DNA from: JAJECS01 sp965198185
GTDB taxonomy: Bacteria; Chloroflexota; UBA11872
Length of the DNA: 64,000 nucleotides
Assembly (NCBI GenBank): GCA_965198185.1
Contig: CBDAOU010000002.1
Span: 992,001 to 1,056,000, forward strand
Direction: 5' to 3'
Shown here: positions 7,277-15,092 of the stretch, one piece after another
Layout: each line of letters starts with the position of its first letter
Position numbering within the stretch: the first letter of the stretch is position 1
Program-made: the position numbers and the translations under genes
The notes under the pieces: generated by a model
Told to the model about the DNA's origin: nothing
What the model saw: only the letters and a program-made list of their open reading frames with translations
The model's database searches: none

Positions 7277-8226
7277 ATCCCGCCACCGTGCGGCTCTATT
7301 CGGCGGTCTCCCGCCGCGTGCATCCCGGCTGGATTTGGTCACCCGATGGACACGAGTTCTGGATGCTCGACATCGACGACACCGGGCTGCCATATACGCG
7401 CGCCGTAAACCTGCAATCAGGCGGCGAGCGCGTCGTGACACACGCGTGGGGCCAGTTTTCGCGGTCGCGGCGCTACATCCTGACCGCCGGCCAGCAAGCT
7501 CAGGCAACCCGCGTGCACGACCGCCGCACGCTCGCCACGTGGGAGGTGCCGCAGATTGGCAACCGCCCGCTGCCCAACCCGGCGGAGACGCACCTCGCCG
7601 GCAGTCTGTGGCACCCGGGCGCCCAGCAGCCGTTCACCACGCCGGCGGATGTAGTTCGCACGCGAATGGACGGCGGGGACCGCCACGTGGTGGCGCGGGT
7701 GTTGGGCGGCGTTGCCGGCTGGCGCGCCGACGGCATGCTCCTCGTGATTGGGCGCGATGGCTTGGATGCAGCCACCACCCTCCGCGTCATCGGGGCCACG
7801 GGCGAGCTGGAAGACGAATGGCCGCTCGGCCGGCGAGTGCGGGTGGCGGACGTGTCACCGTCCGGCCGGCACATGACGTTTGCGGTCGTCCTTGACGAGC
7901 GTGGGCGCAACGGACAGTTCGCGATCGACCTGTTCAGTGGCCGCAGGCAGACCTTGCCGTCGCGCATGAGCACGCGCTGGATGCCCGACGAAAGCGGTCT
8001 GTTGGCCGTCGCCCTCAGACGCGCGTCCGGCCGTCCCTTCCGCATGTGGCGTCTGGCCTATCCGAAGCTGTATCTGGAGGGCGCGCTGACCGATCCGGAC
8101 CGCCACAACGTCGACATGGAAGTGCTGGATTGGCAAATCAGCCCCACCGGCACCGCCCTGGCGTTCCGCACGCCGCGCGAGGCACACCTCCACGTCGTTA
8201 CCTGGGAGCGCAACCAAGCCAGCTAA
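7261..8226 (+). CDS. TolB/WD40-like beta-propeller protein
   Basis: A 321-residue protein built of propeller-like repeats. Blades are suggested by GWIWSPDGHEFWMLDI, VTHAWGQFSRSRRYILTA, VADVSPSGRHMTFAVVL, RWMPDESGLLAVAL and VLDWQISPTGTALAF, each with the TolB-style SPDG turn. No signal peptide, catalytic motif or membrane segment is visible, so it is probably a cytoplasmic or non-classically located binding scaffold. GTG 7261 is the start; translation is probably coupled to the upstream M23 gene, whose end it overlaps by 16 bases. This suggests a shared cell-envelope role, but the function is unknown. Confidence 0.65.
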   Translation: MATRIDPATVRLYSAVSRRVHPGWIWSPDGHEFWMLDIDDTGLPYTRAVNLQSGGERVVTHAWGQFSRSRRYILTAGQQAQATRVHDRRTLATWEVPQIGNRPLPNPAETHLAGSLWHPGAQQPFTTPADVVRTRMDGGDRHVVARVLGGVAGWRADGMLLVIGRDGLDAATTLRVIGATGELEDEWPLGRRVRVADVSPSGRHMTFAVVLDERGRNGQFAIDLFSGRRQTLPSRMSTRWMPDESGLLAVALRRASGRPFRMWRLAYPKLYLEGALTDPDRHNVDMEVLDWQISPTGTALAFRTPREAHLHVVTWERNQAS

Positions 8227-8244
8227 GGGGCTGAGCGTTCGGCT

Positions 8245-9696
8245 TTAGTCGGCGGCCGTCCAGTTCACGTCCGGTGAGCGGTTGGCGGTCACTTCATCGA
8301 GGCGGCGGACCGGCGCCGTCACCGGGGCGGCGTGCAGCAACTCCGGGTCGTGCTCGGCCTCTTGAGCCACGCTGATCAGAGCGTCCGCGAACTGATCGAG
8401 CGACTCGATCGACTCGGTCTCGGTCGGCTCAATCATCAGCGCCTCGTCGACGATGAGTGGAAAATAGACCGTGGGCGGATGGACGCCGTAGTCGATGAGC
8501 CGCTTGGCAATGTCCGTCGTCCGCACGCCCAGCCGCCGCTGCCGCGTGCCGGCCAGCACCACCTCGTGCATGCAGAGGCGGTCGTACGGGATGTCGTAGT
8601 ACGGCGCCAGTCGCGCCCGGAGATAGTTTGCGTGCAGCACGGCGTCATTGGCGACCTCGCGCATGCCTTCTCGGCCCAGGCTCCGGATGTAGGTGTAAGC
8701 CCGGATCAGATTTCCGACGTTTCCAAGGTGCGAGTGCACCCGGCCGATGCTTTCGGGACCTGCCGGCTGCAGCGCAAAGCCCTGGTCCGCTTGGACGATA
8801 TGCGGATCCGGCAGAAACGGCGCCAGATGCGCCTGCACGCCGAGCGCGCCGGCTCCGGGTCCACCGCCGCCGTGGGGCGTGGTGAATGTTTTATGTAAAT
8901 TCAAGTGCATCACGTCGATGCCCAGATCGCCCGGGCGCACCCGACCCAACATCGCGTTCAAGTTGGCGCCGTCGCCATATACCTGGCCGCCGGCTTCGTG
9001 GACGCGCCGCGTGACCTCGAGAATCCGTTGCTCGAACAGGCCCAGCGTGGTCGGCAGAGTGAGCATCAGGGCGGCGACATCACCATTGAGCTTCGCGTCC
9101 AGCTCGGCTAGGTCGATGTTGCCGTCGGGCGCCGTACCCAGCGGCTGGACGCGCATCCCGGTCATGGTGGCCGTTGCGGGATTCGTGCCGTGCGCCGAGT
9201 CGGGCACGAGCACCGTGCTCCGCCGCTCGCCGCGACTGCGCAGCCAGGCCCGAATGCAAAGCATTCCAACCATCTCGCCCTGCGACCCCGCCGCGGGCTG
9301 GGTCGTGACTCGGTCGAAGCCCGCGATCTCGCCGAGCAGCGCTTCCAATTCGTAGATCAGGGCCAGCAGCCCCTGCACGGAGGTCTCGGGCTGATAGGGA
9401 TGCGGCTCCGCGAGCCCCGGCAACCGCGCCGTGACCTCGTTGATCTTGGGGTTGTATTTCATCGTGCACGACCCCAGCGGATAGATCGCCGTGTCGATGC
9501 TGTGATTGCGCTGCGAGAGCCGCACAAAGTGCCGCATTACGTCGATCTCCGAGACCTCCGGCAGATCGAGTCGGTCGCGGATCTGGTCGGGCGGCAGCAC
9601 CGCATGCGGCTCGACGTCGTCGAACTGCGGCAGCGGCGGCCGCACACCGGGGCGCCCAGGACTGGCCAGCTCGAAGATCAGCGGCTCGCTAGCCAC
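8245..9696 (-). CDS. gcvPB: Glycine dehydrogenase (decarboxylating) subunit 2
   Basis: The beta subunit of the two-subunit P-protein of the glycine cleavage system, which decarboxylates glycine and passes the aminomethyl group to lipoylated GcvH. The 483-residue length fits the family. It carries the PLP-lysine segment HLNLHKTFTTPHGGGGPG, with the lysine in HKTF, and the conserved PLGSCTMKYNPK and GSQGEMVG stretches. Start GTG 9696 overlaps the gcvPA stop by 8 bases, indicating coupled translation. The codons around the PLP lysine (8889-8906) are strikingly AT-rich; see findings. Confidence 0.95.
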   Translation of the reverse strand: MASEPLIFELASPGRPGVRPPLPQFDDVEPHAVLPPDQIRDRLDLPEVSEIDVMRHFVRLSQRNHSIDTAIYPLGSCTMKYNPKINEVTARLPGLAEPHPYQPETSVQGLLALIYELEALLGEIAGFDRVTTQPAAGSQGEMVGMLCIRAWLRSRGERRSTVLVPDSAHGTNPATATMTGMRVQPLGTAPDGNIDLAELDAKLNGDVAALMLTLPTTLGLFEQRILEVTRRVHEAGGQVYGDGANLNAMLGRVRPGDLGIDVMHLNLHKTFTTPHGGGGPGAGALGVQAHLAPFLPDPHIVQADQGFALQPAGPESIGRVHSHLGNVGNLIRAYTYIRSLGREGMREVANDAVLHANYLRARLAPYYDIPYDRLCMHEVVLAGTRQRRLGVRTTDIAKRLIDYGVHPPTVYFPLIVDEALMIEPTETESIESLDQFADALISVAQEAEHDPELLHAAPVTAPVRRLDEVTANRSPDVNWTAAD

Positions 9697-11047
9697 GATG
9701 CACGGCCTGCCATGCGTTCGCCAGCGCCTCGAGGTCGGCGTGCGTGGTGAGGTCCGTCGCGCACACGAGCAGCGCGTCATCGAGCGCCGGATCCACTCGG
9801 CCGAGTGGATAGCCGGCGAAGACCCCCAGGTCGGCCAGCGCCGTGACGGTCTCCTCGGCGCCACGGGGCGTGTGGACGACGAACTCATGAAAGTACGGCG
9901 CCGCGTCCGAGACGGTGGCCCCGACGTGTTTGAGCGCCGCCGCACATCGATGCGCCGCGCTCAGGCTGCGCGTCGCCAGATCCCGCACGCCCCCCGGGCC
10001 CAACGCGCTGATCGAAATCGCCGCGCCAAGCGCCACCAAGGCCTGATTGGTCGTGATATTGGACGTGGCGCGCTCACGGCGGATGTGCTGCTCACGGGTC
10101 TGCAGGGTAAGCACGAACCCCTGCTGTCCATCGAGATCGGTCGTGCGCCCGGCGATGCGTCCTGGAAGTCGCCGGATGAACTCCCGTCGCGTCGCGAGCA
10201 TGCCCGCGCCAGGCCCTCCGTAGGCCGGCGGTCCGACCAACGACCGCAACTCGCCCGCCACAACATCAGCCCCCAGGTCACCCGGCGCAGTCAGCAGCCC
10301 AAGCGAAATCGGGTCGGTGACGACGTAGACGACCTTGGCTCCGTAGCGCTCGGCGGCCTCCACCACCGGCGCCGGATCGACAACCCAGCCGAAGAAGTCC
10401 GGGCGCTGCAACACCACGCAGGCGGTGGTGTCGTCGATGGCCGCGGCGACAGCCTCGATGTTCGGTTCCAAGCCGTCCTGAGACCGTGACCAAGCATCGA
10501 CGGTGCGAAGCTCCACGCCGACTGCCTGGGTGTAGGTGGCCGCCACTTCGCGATAGGTCGGATGCACACTGCCGGCCAAGACGACGCCGGAGCGGCGGGT
10601 GATGGCCCGGCACATGAGCACCGCTTCCGCCAGCGCGGAAGCGCCGTCGTAGAGCGAGGCGTTCGCCACCTCCATGCCCGTGAGCCGGCAGACGAGGCTT
10701 TGAAACTCGTACATGGCCTGCAGCGTGCCCTGCGACATCTCCGCCTGATATGGCGTATAGCCCGTGTACCACTCGGAGCGCAGCAGCAGCTGGTCCACGA
10801 GGGCCGGCACGAAATGGCGGTAGAAACCGGCGCCGAGGAAGCTGGGAACGTGGTCCGGGACCTCGTTCTTCTCCGCTAGCGAACGCACCTCGCGCAGCAC
10901 GTCGACTTCCGGCAGCGCGTCGGGCAGATCGAGATCGGGATCCCGGTGTGAGCCAGGAATGTCGACGAACAAATCGTCAATGGAATCGACGCCGATGGTC
11001 CGCAGCATGCGTGCGCGGTCGGCGTCGGTGCTAGGCGAGTAGCTCAT
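9689..11047 (-). CDS. gcvPA: Glycine dehydrogenase (decarboxylating) subunit 1
   Basis: The alpha subunit of the split glycine decarboxylase (P-protein); 452 residues, standard length. The family N-terminus SPSTDADRARMLRTIGV is followed by VPSFLGAGFYRHFVPALVD and YTPYQAEMSQGTLQA, hallmark segments of GcvPA. It works as a heterotetramer with GcvPB. Start ATG 11047 overlaps the gcvH stop by 17 bases. The order gcvH-gcvPA-gcvPB with overlapping ends points to one transcript and stoichiometric production; gcvT is not in the cluster. Confidence 0.95.
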   Translation of the reverse strand: MSYSPSTDADRARMLRTIGVDSIDDLFVDIPGSHRDPDLDLPDALPEVDVLREVRSLAEKNEVPDHVPSFLGAGFYRHFVPALVDQLLLRSEWYTGYTPYQAEMSQGTLQAMYEFQSLVCRLTGMEVANASLYDGASALAEAVLMCRAITRRSGVVLAGSVHPTYREVAATYTQAVGVELRTVDAWSRSQDGLEPNIEAVAAAIDDTTACVVLQRPDFFGWVVDPAPVVEAAERYGAKVVYVVTDPISLGLLTAPGDLGADVVAGELRSLVGPPAYGGPGAGMLATRREFIRRLPGRIAGRTTDLDGQQGFVLTLQTREQHIRRERATSNITTNQALVALGAAISISALGPGGVRDLATRSLSAAHRCAAALKHVGATVSDAAPYFHEFVVHTPRGAEETVTALADLGVFAGYPLGRVDPALDDALLVCATDLTTHADLEALANAWQAVHRG

Positions 11048-11423
11048 CCACGAATGCGTCGTAGGCCTCGGCGTCCAGCAAATCCTCGACGGCCGCGGCG
11101 GCGTCATCCGGGCGCACGCGGATGAGCCAGCCCTCGTCCATGGGAGAGCTGTTGACCAGCTCGGGCGCGCCGTCGAGCGCTGCATTGACCGCGGTTATTT
11201 CCCCGGCCACCGGCGCGTAGAGCGGCGACACGGCCTTCACGGACTCAACGGTGCCGAATTCGTCCATTACCTCGACGTGGCCGCCCTCAGCGGGAAGCTC
11301 CACATACACCACGTCGCCCAGTTCCTCGGCGGCATAGGGCGTGATGCCCACGATGACATCATCGCCGTCAAATCGGGCCCACTCGTGCTCACGCGTATAG
11401 CGCGCGTCGGTTGGGAGAGCCAT
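11031..11423 (-). CDS. gcvH: Glycine cleavage system H protein
   Basis: The 130-residue lipoyl carrier of the glycine cleavage system, which shuttles the aminomethyl intermediate from P-protein to T-protein. The start MALPTDARYTREHEW matches the family N-terminus. The lipoylation lysine is K63 in TVESVKAVSPLYAPVAGE. ATG 11423 is used because the frame further upstream has no homology. It is the first gene of the minus-strand gcv cluster and diverges from mazG across 110 bases. Confidence 0.95.
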   Translation of the reverse strand: MALPTDARYTREHEWARFDGDDVIVGITPYAAEELGDVVYVELPAEGGHVEVMDEFGTVESVKAVSPLYAPVAGEITAVNAALDGAPELVNSSPMDEGWLIRVRPDDAAAAVEDLLDAEAYDAFVDELLA

Positions 11424-11533
11424 GCGATCCCGTCTACCTGGTGTGGCGCGCGCGGGCCCGCAACGACACCGGCACGCGCCGCGATGCTCGGCAAGACCGG
11501 TGCCTAGAATAGCCCAGCTCCCCACGGGCGTTT
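11424..11533. promoter_or_regulatory. Divergent intergenic region between gcvH and mazG
   Basis: These 110 bases separate two divergent starts, so both promoters should lie here. A TAGAAT hexamer at 11505-11510 could serve as a -10 for mazG, and TATTCT (minus strand, 11507-11512) for gcvH, but neither has a convincing -35. I see no tandem glycine-riboswitch architecture, and the space would be tight for one. Confidence 0.35.
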
Positions 11534-12817
11534 GTGAAACTGGTGACATTGCCCGGATCATGCACCGTCGTATTCTTGGGCACCGGCGACCCCGCCGCGC
11601 TGCCGCCGAGAGCCTGTGCGGCAATTCGCGACGCCGACTCGCTGGCCGCCTGGATCGATCCGCCCGCGGGTCTGCTGGATCGGCCTGTCGTGCGCCTGGA
11701 CACGCCATCGCGCCTAGCATGGGAACCTGCGCTGGGTGACCTGCGCGGCGTGGACGTGGCCTATCTGGCTCCGGGCTACGGACCCGACGACGACCCCGGG
11801 GCGGCCATCATTCGCGAGGTGATGGAAGATGCGGGCGTTGAGGTTGAAGTCATCGGACTGGACGCCCCCAATCTGCCCGGCCCGGTGGTGATTGGACCGG
11901 CGGCCGAGGCCTGGCGGCCCGATCCGGCGCTGGCGGCCGTGGTCCGCGGCGTACGCGATACAGCCGAGCTCGACCGCTGGCGCCAAACCATCGCACAGGA
12001 GTTCGGTCCGGCGGTCCAAGTGCGCGCGCGTGTGTGGACCTCGACCACCTGGATTGAGGTGGAGGAGCGTCCGGCAGCATTCCCGCTGACGCTGCGCGCG
12101 GAGCCCACGGAGGAGTCACGCCGGCGGTCGACGACCCGTCTGCGCGAAATATTCGAGACTCTGCGCGGTCCTGATGGCTGCCCGTGGGACCGGGCCCAGA
12201 CTCACGCCTCGCTGCGCAAGTATGTCCTCGAGGAGGCAGCGGAAGTCGTTGACGCGATCGACGCCGGCGATCCTGGCGAACTTGCGGGAGAGCTCGGCGA
12301 CCTGCTGGCCAACATCGCGCTCCACGCGGAGATCGCGCGTCAGGCCAATTCCTTTGCCTGGCCTGACGTCGTTGAGGGCATCACCGCCAAGATGGTCCGG
12401 CGACATCCGCACGTCTTTGGCGAGCAGACCGCCCGCCAGATATCCGAGGTCGCCGCAATCTGGCAGCGCGCCAAGCGGGCTGAAGCCGCTCGGGACGGTC
12501 ACACCAAGTCACATGGCGCGCTACCGGCCCTGGCGCAGGCGGCCAAGCTTTCCGGGACTCTGGATGGAGATGCCGCGTCAGCCGGTCTGTCCCAAGACGC
12601 CGAGGACGCGCTGAACTGGTTTCGAGATTCGGGGATCGCCGCAGACGAATCCAGGGCCGGCGACGCGCTTCTGGGTCTGGCGCTCGCCGCCAAGGATGCC
12701 GGGATAGACCCGGAACTGGCGCTCCGCGACGCGCTGCGGCGCATTCGCGCGGAGCTTACGGGGAACAAATCCGCGCCGGCCGACGGTGCGTCAGCCGAAG
12801 ATCATTATGTCAAATAG
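11534..12817 (+). CDS. mazG: MazG-family nucleoside triphosphate pyrophosphohydrolase with methylase-like N-terminus
   Basis: A 427-residue house-cleaning NTP pyrophosphohydrolase. The N-terminal 190 residues look like a decayed tetrapyrrole (SAM) methylase domain, as in YabN-type fusions (VVFLGTGDPAAL in place of a canonical GxGPGD). The MazG domain starts at LRGPDGCPWDRAQTH (about 210) and has the catalytic EExxE in VLEEAAEVVDAID and ExxD in GELGDLL. The C-terminal region (about 325-410) resembles a second MazG domain without those acidic motifs. GTG 11534 is the start. It is followed after 93 bases by the frameshifted SAM-hydrolase gene. Confidence 0.85.
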   Translation: MKLVTLPGSCTVVFLGTGDPAALPPRACAAIRDADSLAAWIDPPAGLLDRPVVRLDTPSRLAWEPALGDLRGVDVAYLAPGYGPDDDPGAAIIREVMEDAGVEVEVIGLDAPNLPGPVVIGPAAEAWRPDPALAAVVRGVRDTAELDRWRQTIAQEFGPAVQVRARVWTSTTWIEVEERPAAFPLTLRAEPTEESRRRSTTRLREIFETLRGPDGCPWDRAQTHASLRKYVLEEAAEVVDAIDAGDPGELAGELGDLLANIALHAEIARQANSFAWPDVVEGITAKMVRRHPHVFGEQTARQISEVAAIWQRAKRAEAARDGHTKSHGALPALAQAAKLSGTLDGDAASAGLSQDAEDALNWFRDSGIAADESRAGDALLGLALAAKDAGIDPELALRDALRRIRAELTGNKSAPADGASAEDHYVK

Positions 12818-12910
12818 GGCGTGGTGTTTGCGTCTGTCGGGGCCACCACGGCCGGCGATAGTCATCTCTGCCAGTATGTGCAGCATGGACTCGGCGACTA
12901 CCGCGGACTG

Positions 12911-13674
12911 ATGCAACGCCTCGTCGCCCTGATCAGCGACTTCGGGCTGAGTGACCCATATGCGGGCCAGATGGAGGCGGCGGTACTTGCCGCTGCCCCT
13001 GACGCTCGCGTCGTGTCGATCACGCACGGCATCCCACCGCAGGACATTGCCTTCGGCGCCATCGTCGTGGCGGCTTCGCTCGAGCACCTGCCCACGGGCG
13101 CGATCGTGGTTGCGGTCGTCGATCCCGGCGTCGGCGGCCAGCGGCGTGGGCTGATCGTGCGGGCGGCGTCGCGGTGGCTGGTGGGTCCCGACAACGGCCT
13201 CTTGCTGGGCGCGCCCGCCGTTGAGGGCGTCTGGCATCTCGACCGCCCCGAGTATTGGCGTCCCGATCCTCATCCCACCTTCCATGGCCGGGACGTCTTC
13301 GCCCCCGTCGCGGCGCACCTGGCACGCCACGTGCGACCGGACGCGATGGCATCGCCAATCAAGGACCCACGGCCCGCGCCCGAACTCCTGGCGCGGCCGG
13401 CATGCGGCGTCGTGGAGGGACGGGTCGTGCACATCGATCGCTTCGGAAATCTGATCACCAACATTCCCAGCAGCGCCGTACACGCCATCGAGCACGCCGT
13501 TGTGGAGATCCGCGACGGTGCATCGGCGGCGTGCAGGCGACCTATGGGTCAGGATCGACTCCGGTGGCCGTGCTGAGCAGCCTTGGGCTGCTGGAGATCG
13601 CGGTGCCGGGCGGCAGCGCCGAAGCCACCCTGGGTGCACAGCGTGGCGAGCGGGTTCGGCTCCGGCCGGCGTGA
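12911..13674 (+). pseudogene. SAM hydrolase-like (DUF62) gene split by a -1 frameshift
   Basis: The first frame (12911-13576) encodes the N-terminal and central parts of the SAM hydrolase / SAM-dependent halogenase-like family: LVALISDFGLSDPYAGQM, SITHGIPPQDI, VVDPGVGG and HIDRFGNLITNI. After about base 13520 the homology continues in the -1 frame as YGSGSTPVAVLSSLGLLEIA and ends at TGA 13672-13674, the normal family C-terminus. The uninterrupted protein would be about 254 residues, as expected. One missing base near 13518-13524 explains everything. It could be a true pseudogene, a sequencing error, or (less likely) programmed frameshifting. ATG 12911 was chosen over 12821 because the family begins at LVALISDFG. 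Confidence 0.85.
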
Positions 13675-13984
13675 CCTGGATATTGCGGCCTGCATTGGAC
13701 GTGGCGAGCGTTCGCCTTGCGGCCGCGGGGCATTGGCATAGGCGACGTGGGCACGGGGTATCTCGCGGAGCGCCTGCGGAGGTGCGGGGTGACTTGGGCC
13801 TGGATGCCCACTTTCGCGGGAATGACGGATCGGCAGCCGGCAATGCTCTTCGCTTATGTAAAGTCCTGTGTCCAGCAGCTACCAGCGCACATTCCCAGTA
13901 CCCCAAAGCTAGGTCTCCAGCAGGTAGCCATTGGCATGGAAACCGCACGGCGCCGCATGCGCCGTTCCGTGCAAGGGCTGCGTC
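13675..13984. other. 310-base intergenic region with REP-like hairpin and TTATGTAAAGT motif
   Basis: No gene is visible. It holds a short REP-like element (listed separately), the motif TTATGTAAAGT at 13854-13864, and two similar copies of CCAGCAG(C/G)TA at about 13872 and 13918. The short ORFs crossing it have no protein-like features. Confidence 0.5.
13803..13823. repeat. REP-like palindromic element (single copy in window)
   Basis: On the minus strand the element reads CCCGC-GAAA-GTGGG (13807-13820), a five-pair stem on a GNRA-type tetraloop, flanked by ATT and CAT. Similar intergenic elements (ATTCCCGCGAAAGCGGG-like) are repeated many times in various bacterial genomes. Only one copy is seen here. 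Confidence 0.45.
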
Positions 13985-14614
13985 ATGCTGCTGAGATTCG
14001 CAAGCGATCCTGAGCTGCTCGTCACCGTCATCATCGCGTTCGTGGTGGCCATCACGATCCACGAGGCTGCGCATGCCCTCGCCGCCACCTGGCTTGGCGA
14101 CGATCTGCCGCGGCTCCAGGGACGCTTGACGTTGAATCCCATGCGCCACCTCGATCCGCTCGGCACGGTCATGATCGCCATCGCCTCGTTCGGCTGGGGC
14201 CGGCCGGTGCTCGTGAATCCGTACCGGCTGCGATTTGGCGTCAACCGCGGCATGGCGCTGGTGGCGCTCGCGGGCCCGGTGTCGAATCTGGCGCTTGCGG
14301 TCGCGCTGACGCCGGTGACTCGACAGCTCATTGCGTCAGCGCCTTTCGACACGACGACGCTGGCGCTCATCGTGGTCGTGCAGCTCAATATCTTCATCGC
14401 GGCCTTCAACCTGCTGCCGATCCCGCCGCTGGATGGATTCAGCGTGCTGGTCGGCGTGGTGCCGGACCCACTGGCCGACCGGCTGAACGAGTTGCGGCGG
14501 TACGGCCCCTATCTGCTCATCGGCATCTTCATGCTCTTCTGGGTGATTCCCCAGGGCGCGATCATCATCACCGGTCCGGCCCAGTGGGTCTTCGAGCTTC
14601 TCCTTGCCGCTTAG
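13985..14614 (+). CDS. Site-2 protease-like M50 family zinc metallopeptidase
   Basis: A 209-residue integral-membrane protease of the S2P/M50 group (short, PDZ-less, FbpB/YwhC-like). It has a first membrane helix with the zinc motif HEAAH (TIHEAAHALAATWLG), then hydrophobic segments and the third ligand in NLLPIPPLDG. The conserved GPVSNLALA lies between them. Such proteases cut membrane-spanning substrates, often in signalling. ATG 13985 was chosen because the upstream 18 codons of the longer frame are not family-like. Its 3' end overlaps the next gene by 11 bases. Confidence 0.88.
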   Translation: MLLRFASDPELLVTVIIAFVVAITIHEAAHALAATWLGDDLPRLQGRLTLNPMRHLDPLGTVMIAIASFGWGRPVLVNPYRLRFGVNRGMALVALAGPVSNLALAVALTPVTRQLIASAPFDTTTLALIVVVQLNIFIAAFNLLPIPPLDGFSVLVGVVPDPLADRLNELRRYGPYLLIGIFMLFWVIPQGAIIITGPAQWVFELLLAA

Positions 14615-15092
14615 GTACCGCGTGCGGCAGTTCGCGCAGACATTCAGCCGCACGGTGCCGCGCCAGCAATTGGACGAGGCCTTGCAGCGGCTGACGGCGA
14701 ACGAGCGTCGACTCCTGGCTCGGCTGCAACCGGTCGATCAGCGACACTCGTTGGCCGTATATGCGGCTGCCCGGGCAGCCGCCCCCGACGACCGTGCGCT
14801 CTGCGTGGCGGCACTGCTGCATGATGTCGGCAAGGGGCGACCGGGGCGCATCGATCGCGTGATGCTCACGCTGCTGGAGACTTCCGCCCCCTGGCTCCTC
14901 ATCCGCTGGCTCCGACACTCGCCCAGCAGCCGTCGCGGCCGCGTCGCGCGCCTGGCGGGGCACACCGAGGCCAGCGCAAGGTTCGCGGAGCTCGCGGGAT
15001 CGGCCCCCGCAGTGGTGGAGACGATTCGCGCCTACGGCCACCGCGACCACGCCCGCGGGCGGCTGCTGGCACAGCTGGACGCCGAGCAATGA
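14604..15092 (+). CDS. HD-domain protein
   Basis: A 162-residue protein with a compact HD domain: RHSLAVYAAARAAAPDD, the HD pair in LLHDVGKGRPG (about residue 73), and a later H in GHTEASARF. The segment between, IDRVMLTLLETSAPWLLIRWL, is hydrophobic and may touch the membrane or a lipid substrate. It is probably a phosphohydrolase of unknown substrate. The start is uncertain: TTG 14604 gives coupling to the M50 gene, and GTG 14622 is an alternative. Its stop overlaps the scpA start (ATGA). Confidence 0.6.
   Translation: MPLRYRVRQFAQTFSRTVPRQQLDEALQRLTANERRLLARLQPVDQRHSLAVYAAARAAAPDDRALCVAALLHDVGKGRPGRIDRVMLTLLETSAPWLLIRWLRHSPSSRRGRVARLAGHTEASARFAELAGSAPAVVETIRAYGHRDHARGRLLAQLDAEQ

Noticed and set aside
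11424..11533. Glycine riboswitch before gcvH
   Set aside because: Only 110 bases are available between divergent starts and no tandem aptamer pattern was visible; a covariance-model search would settle it.
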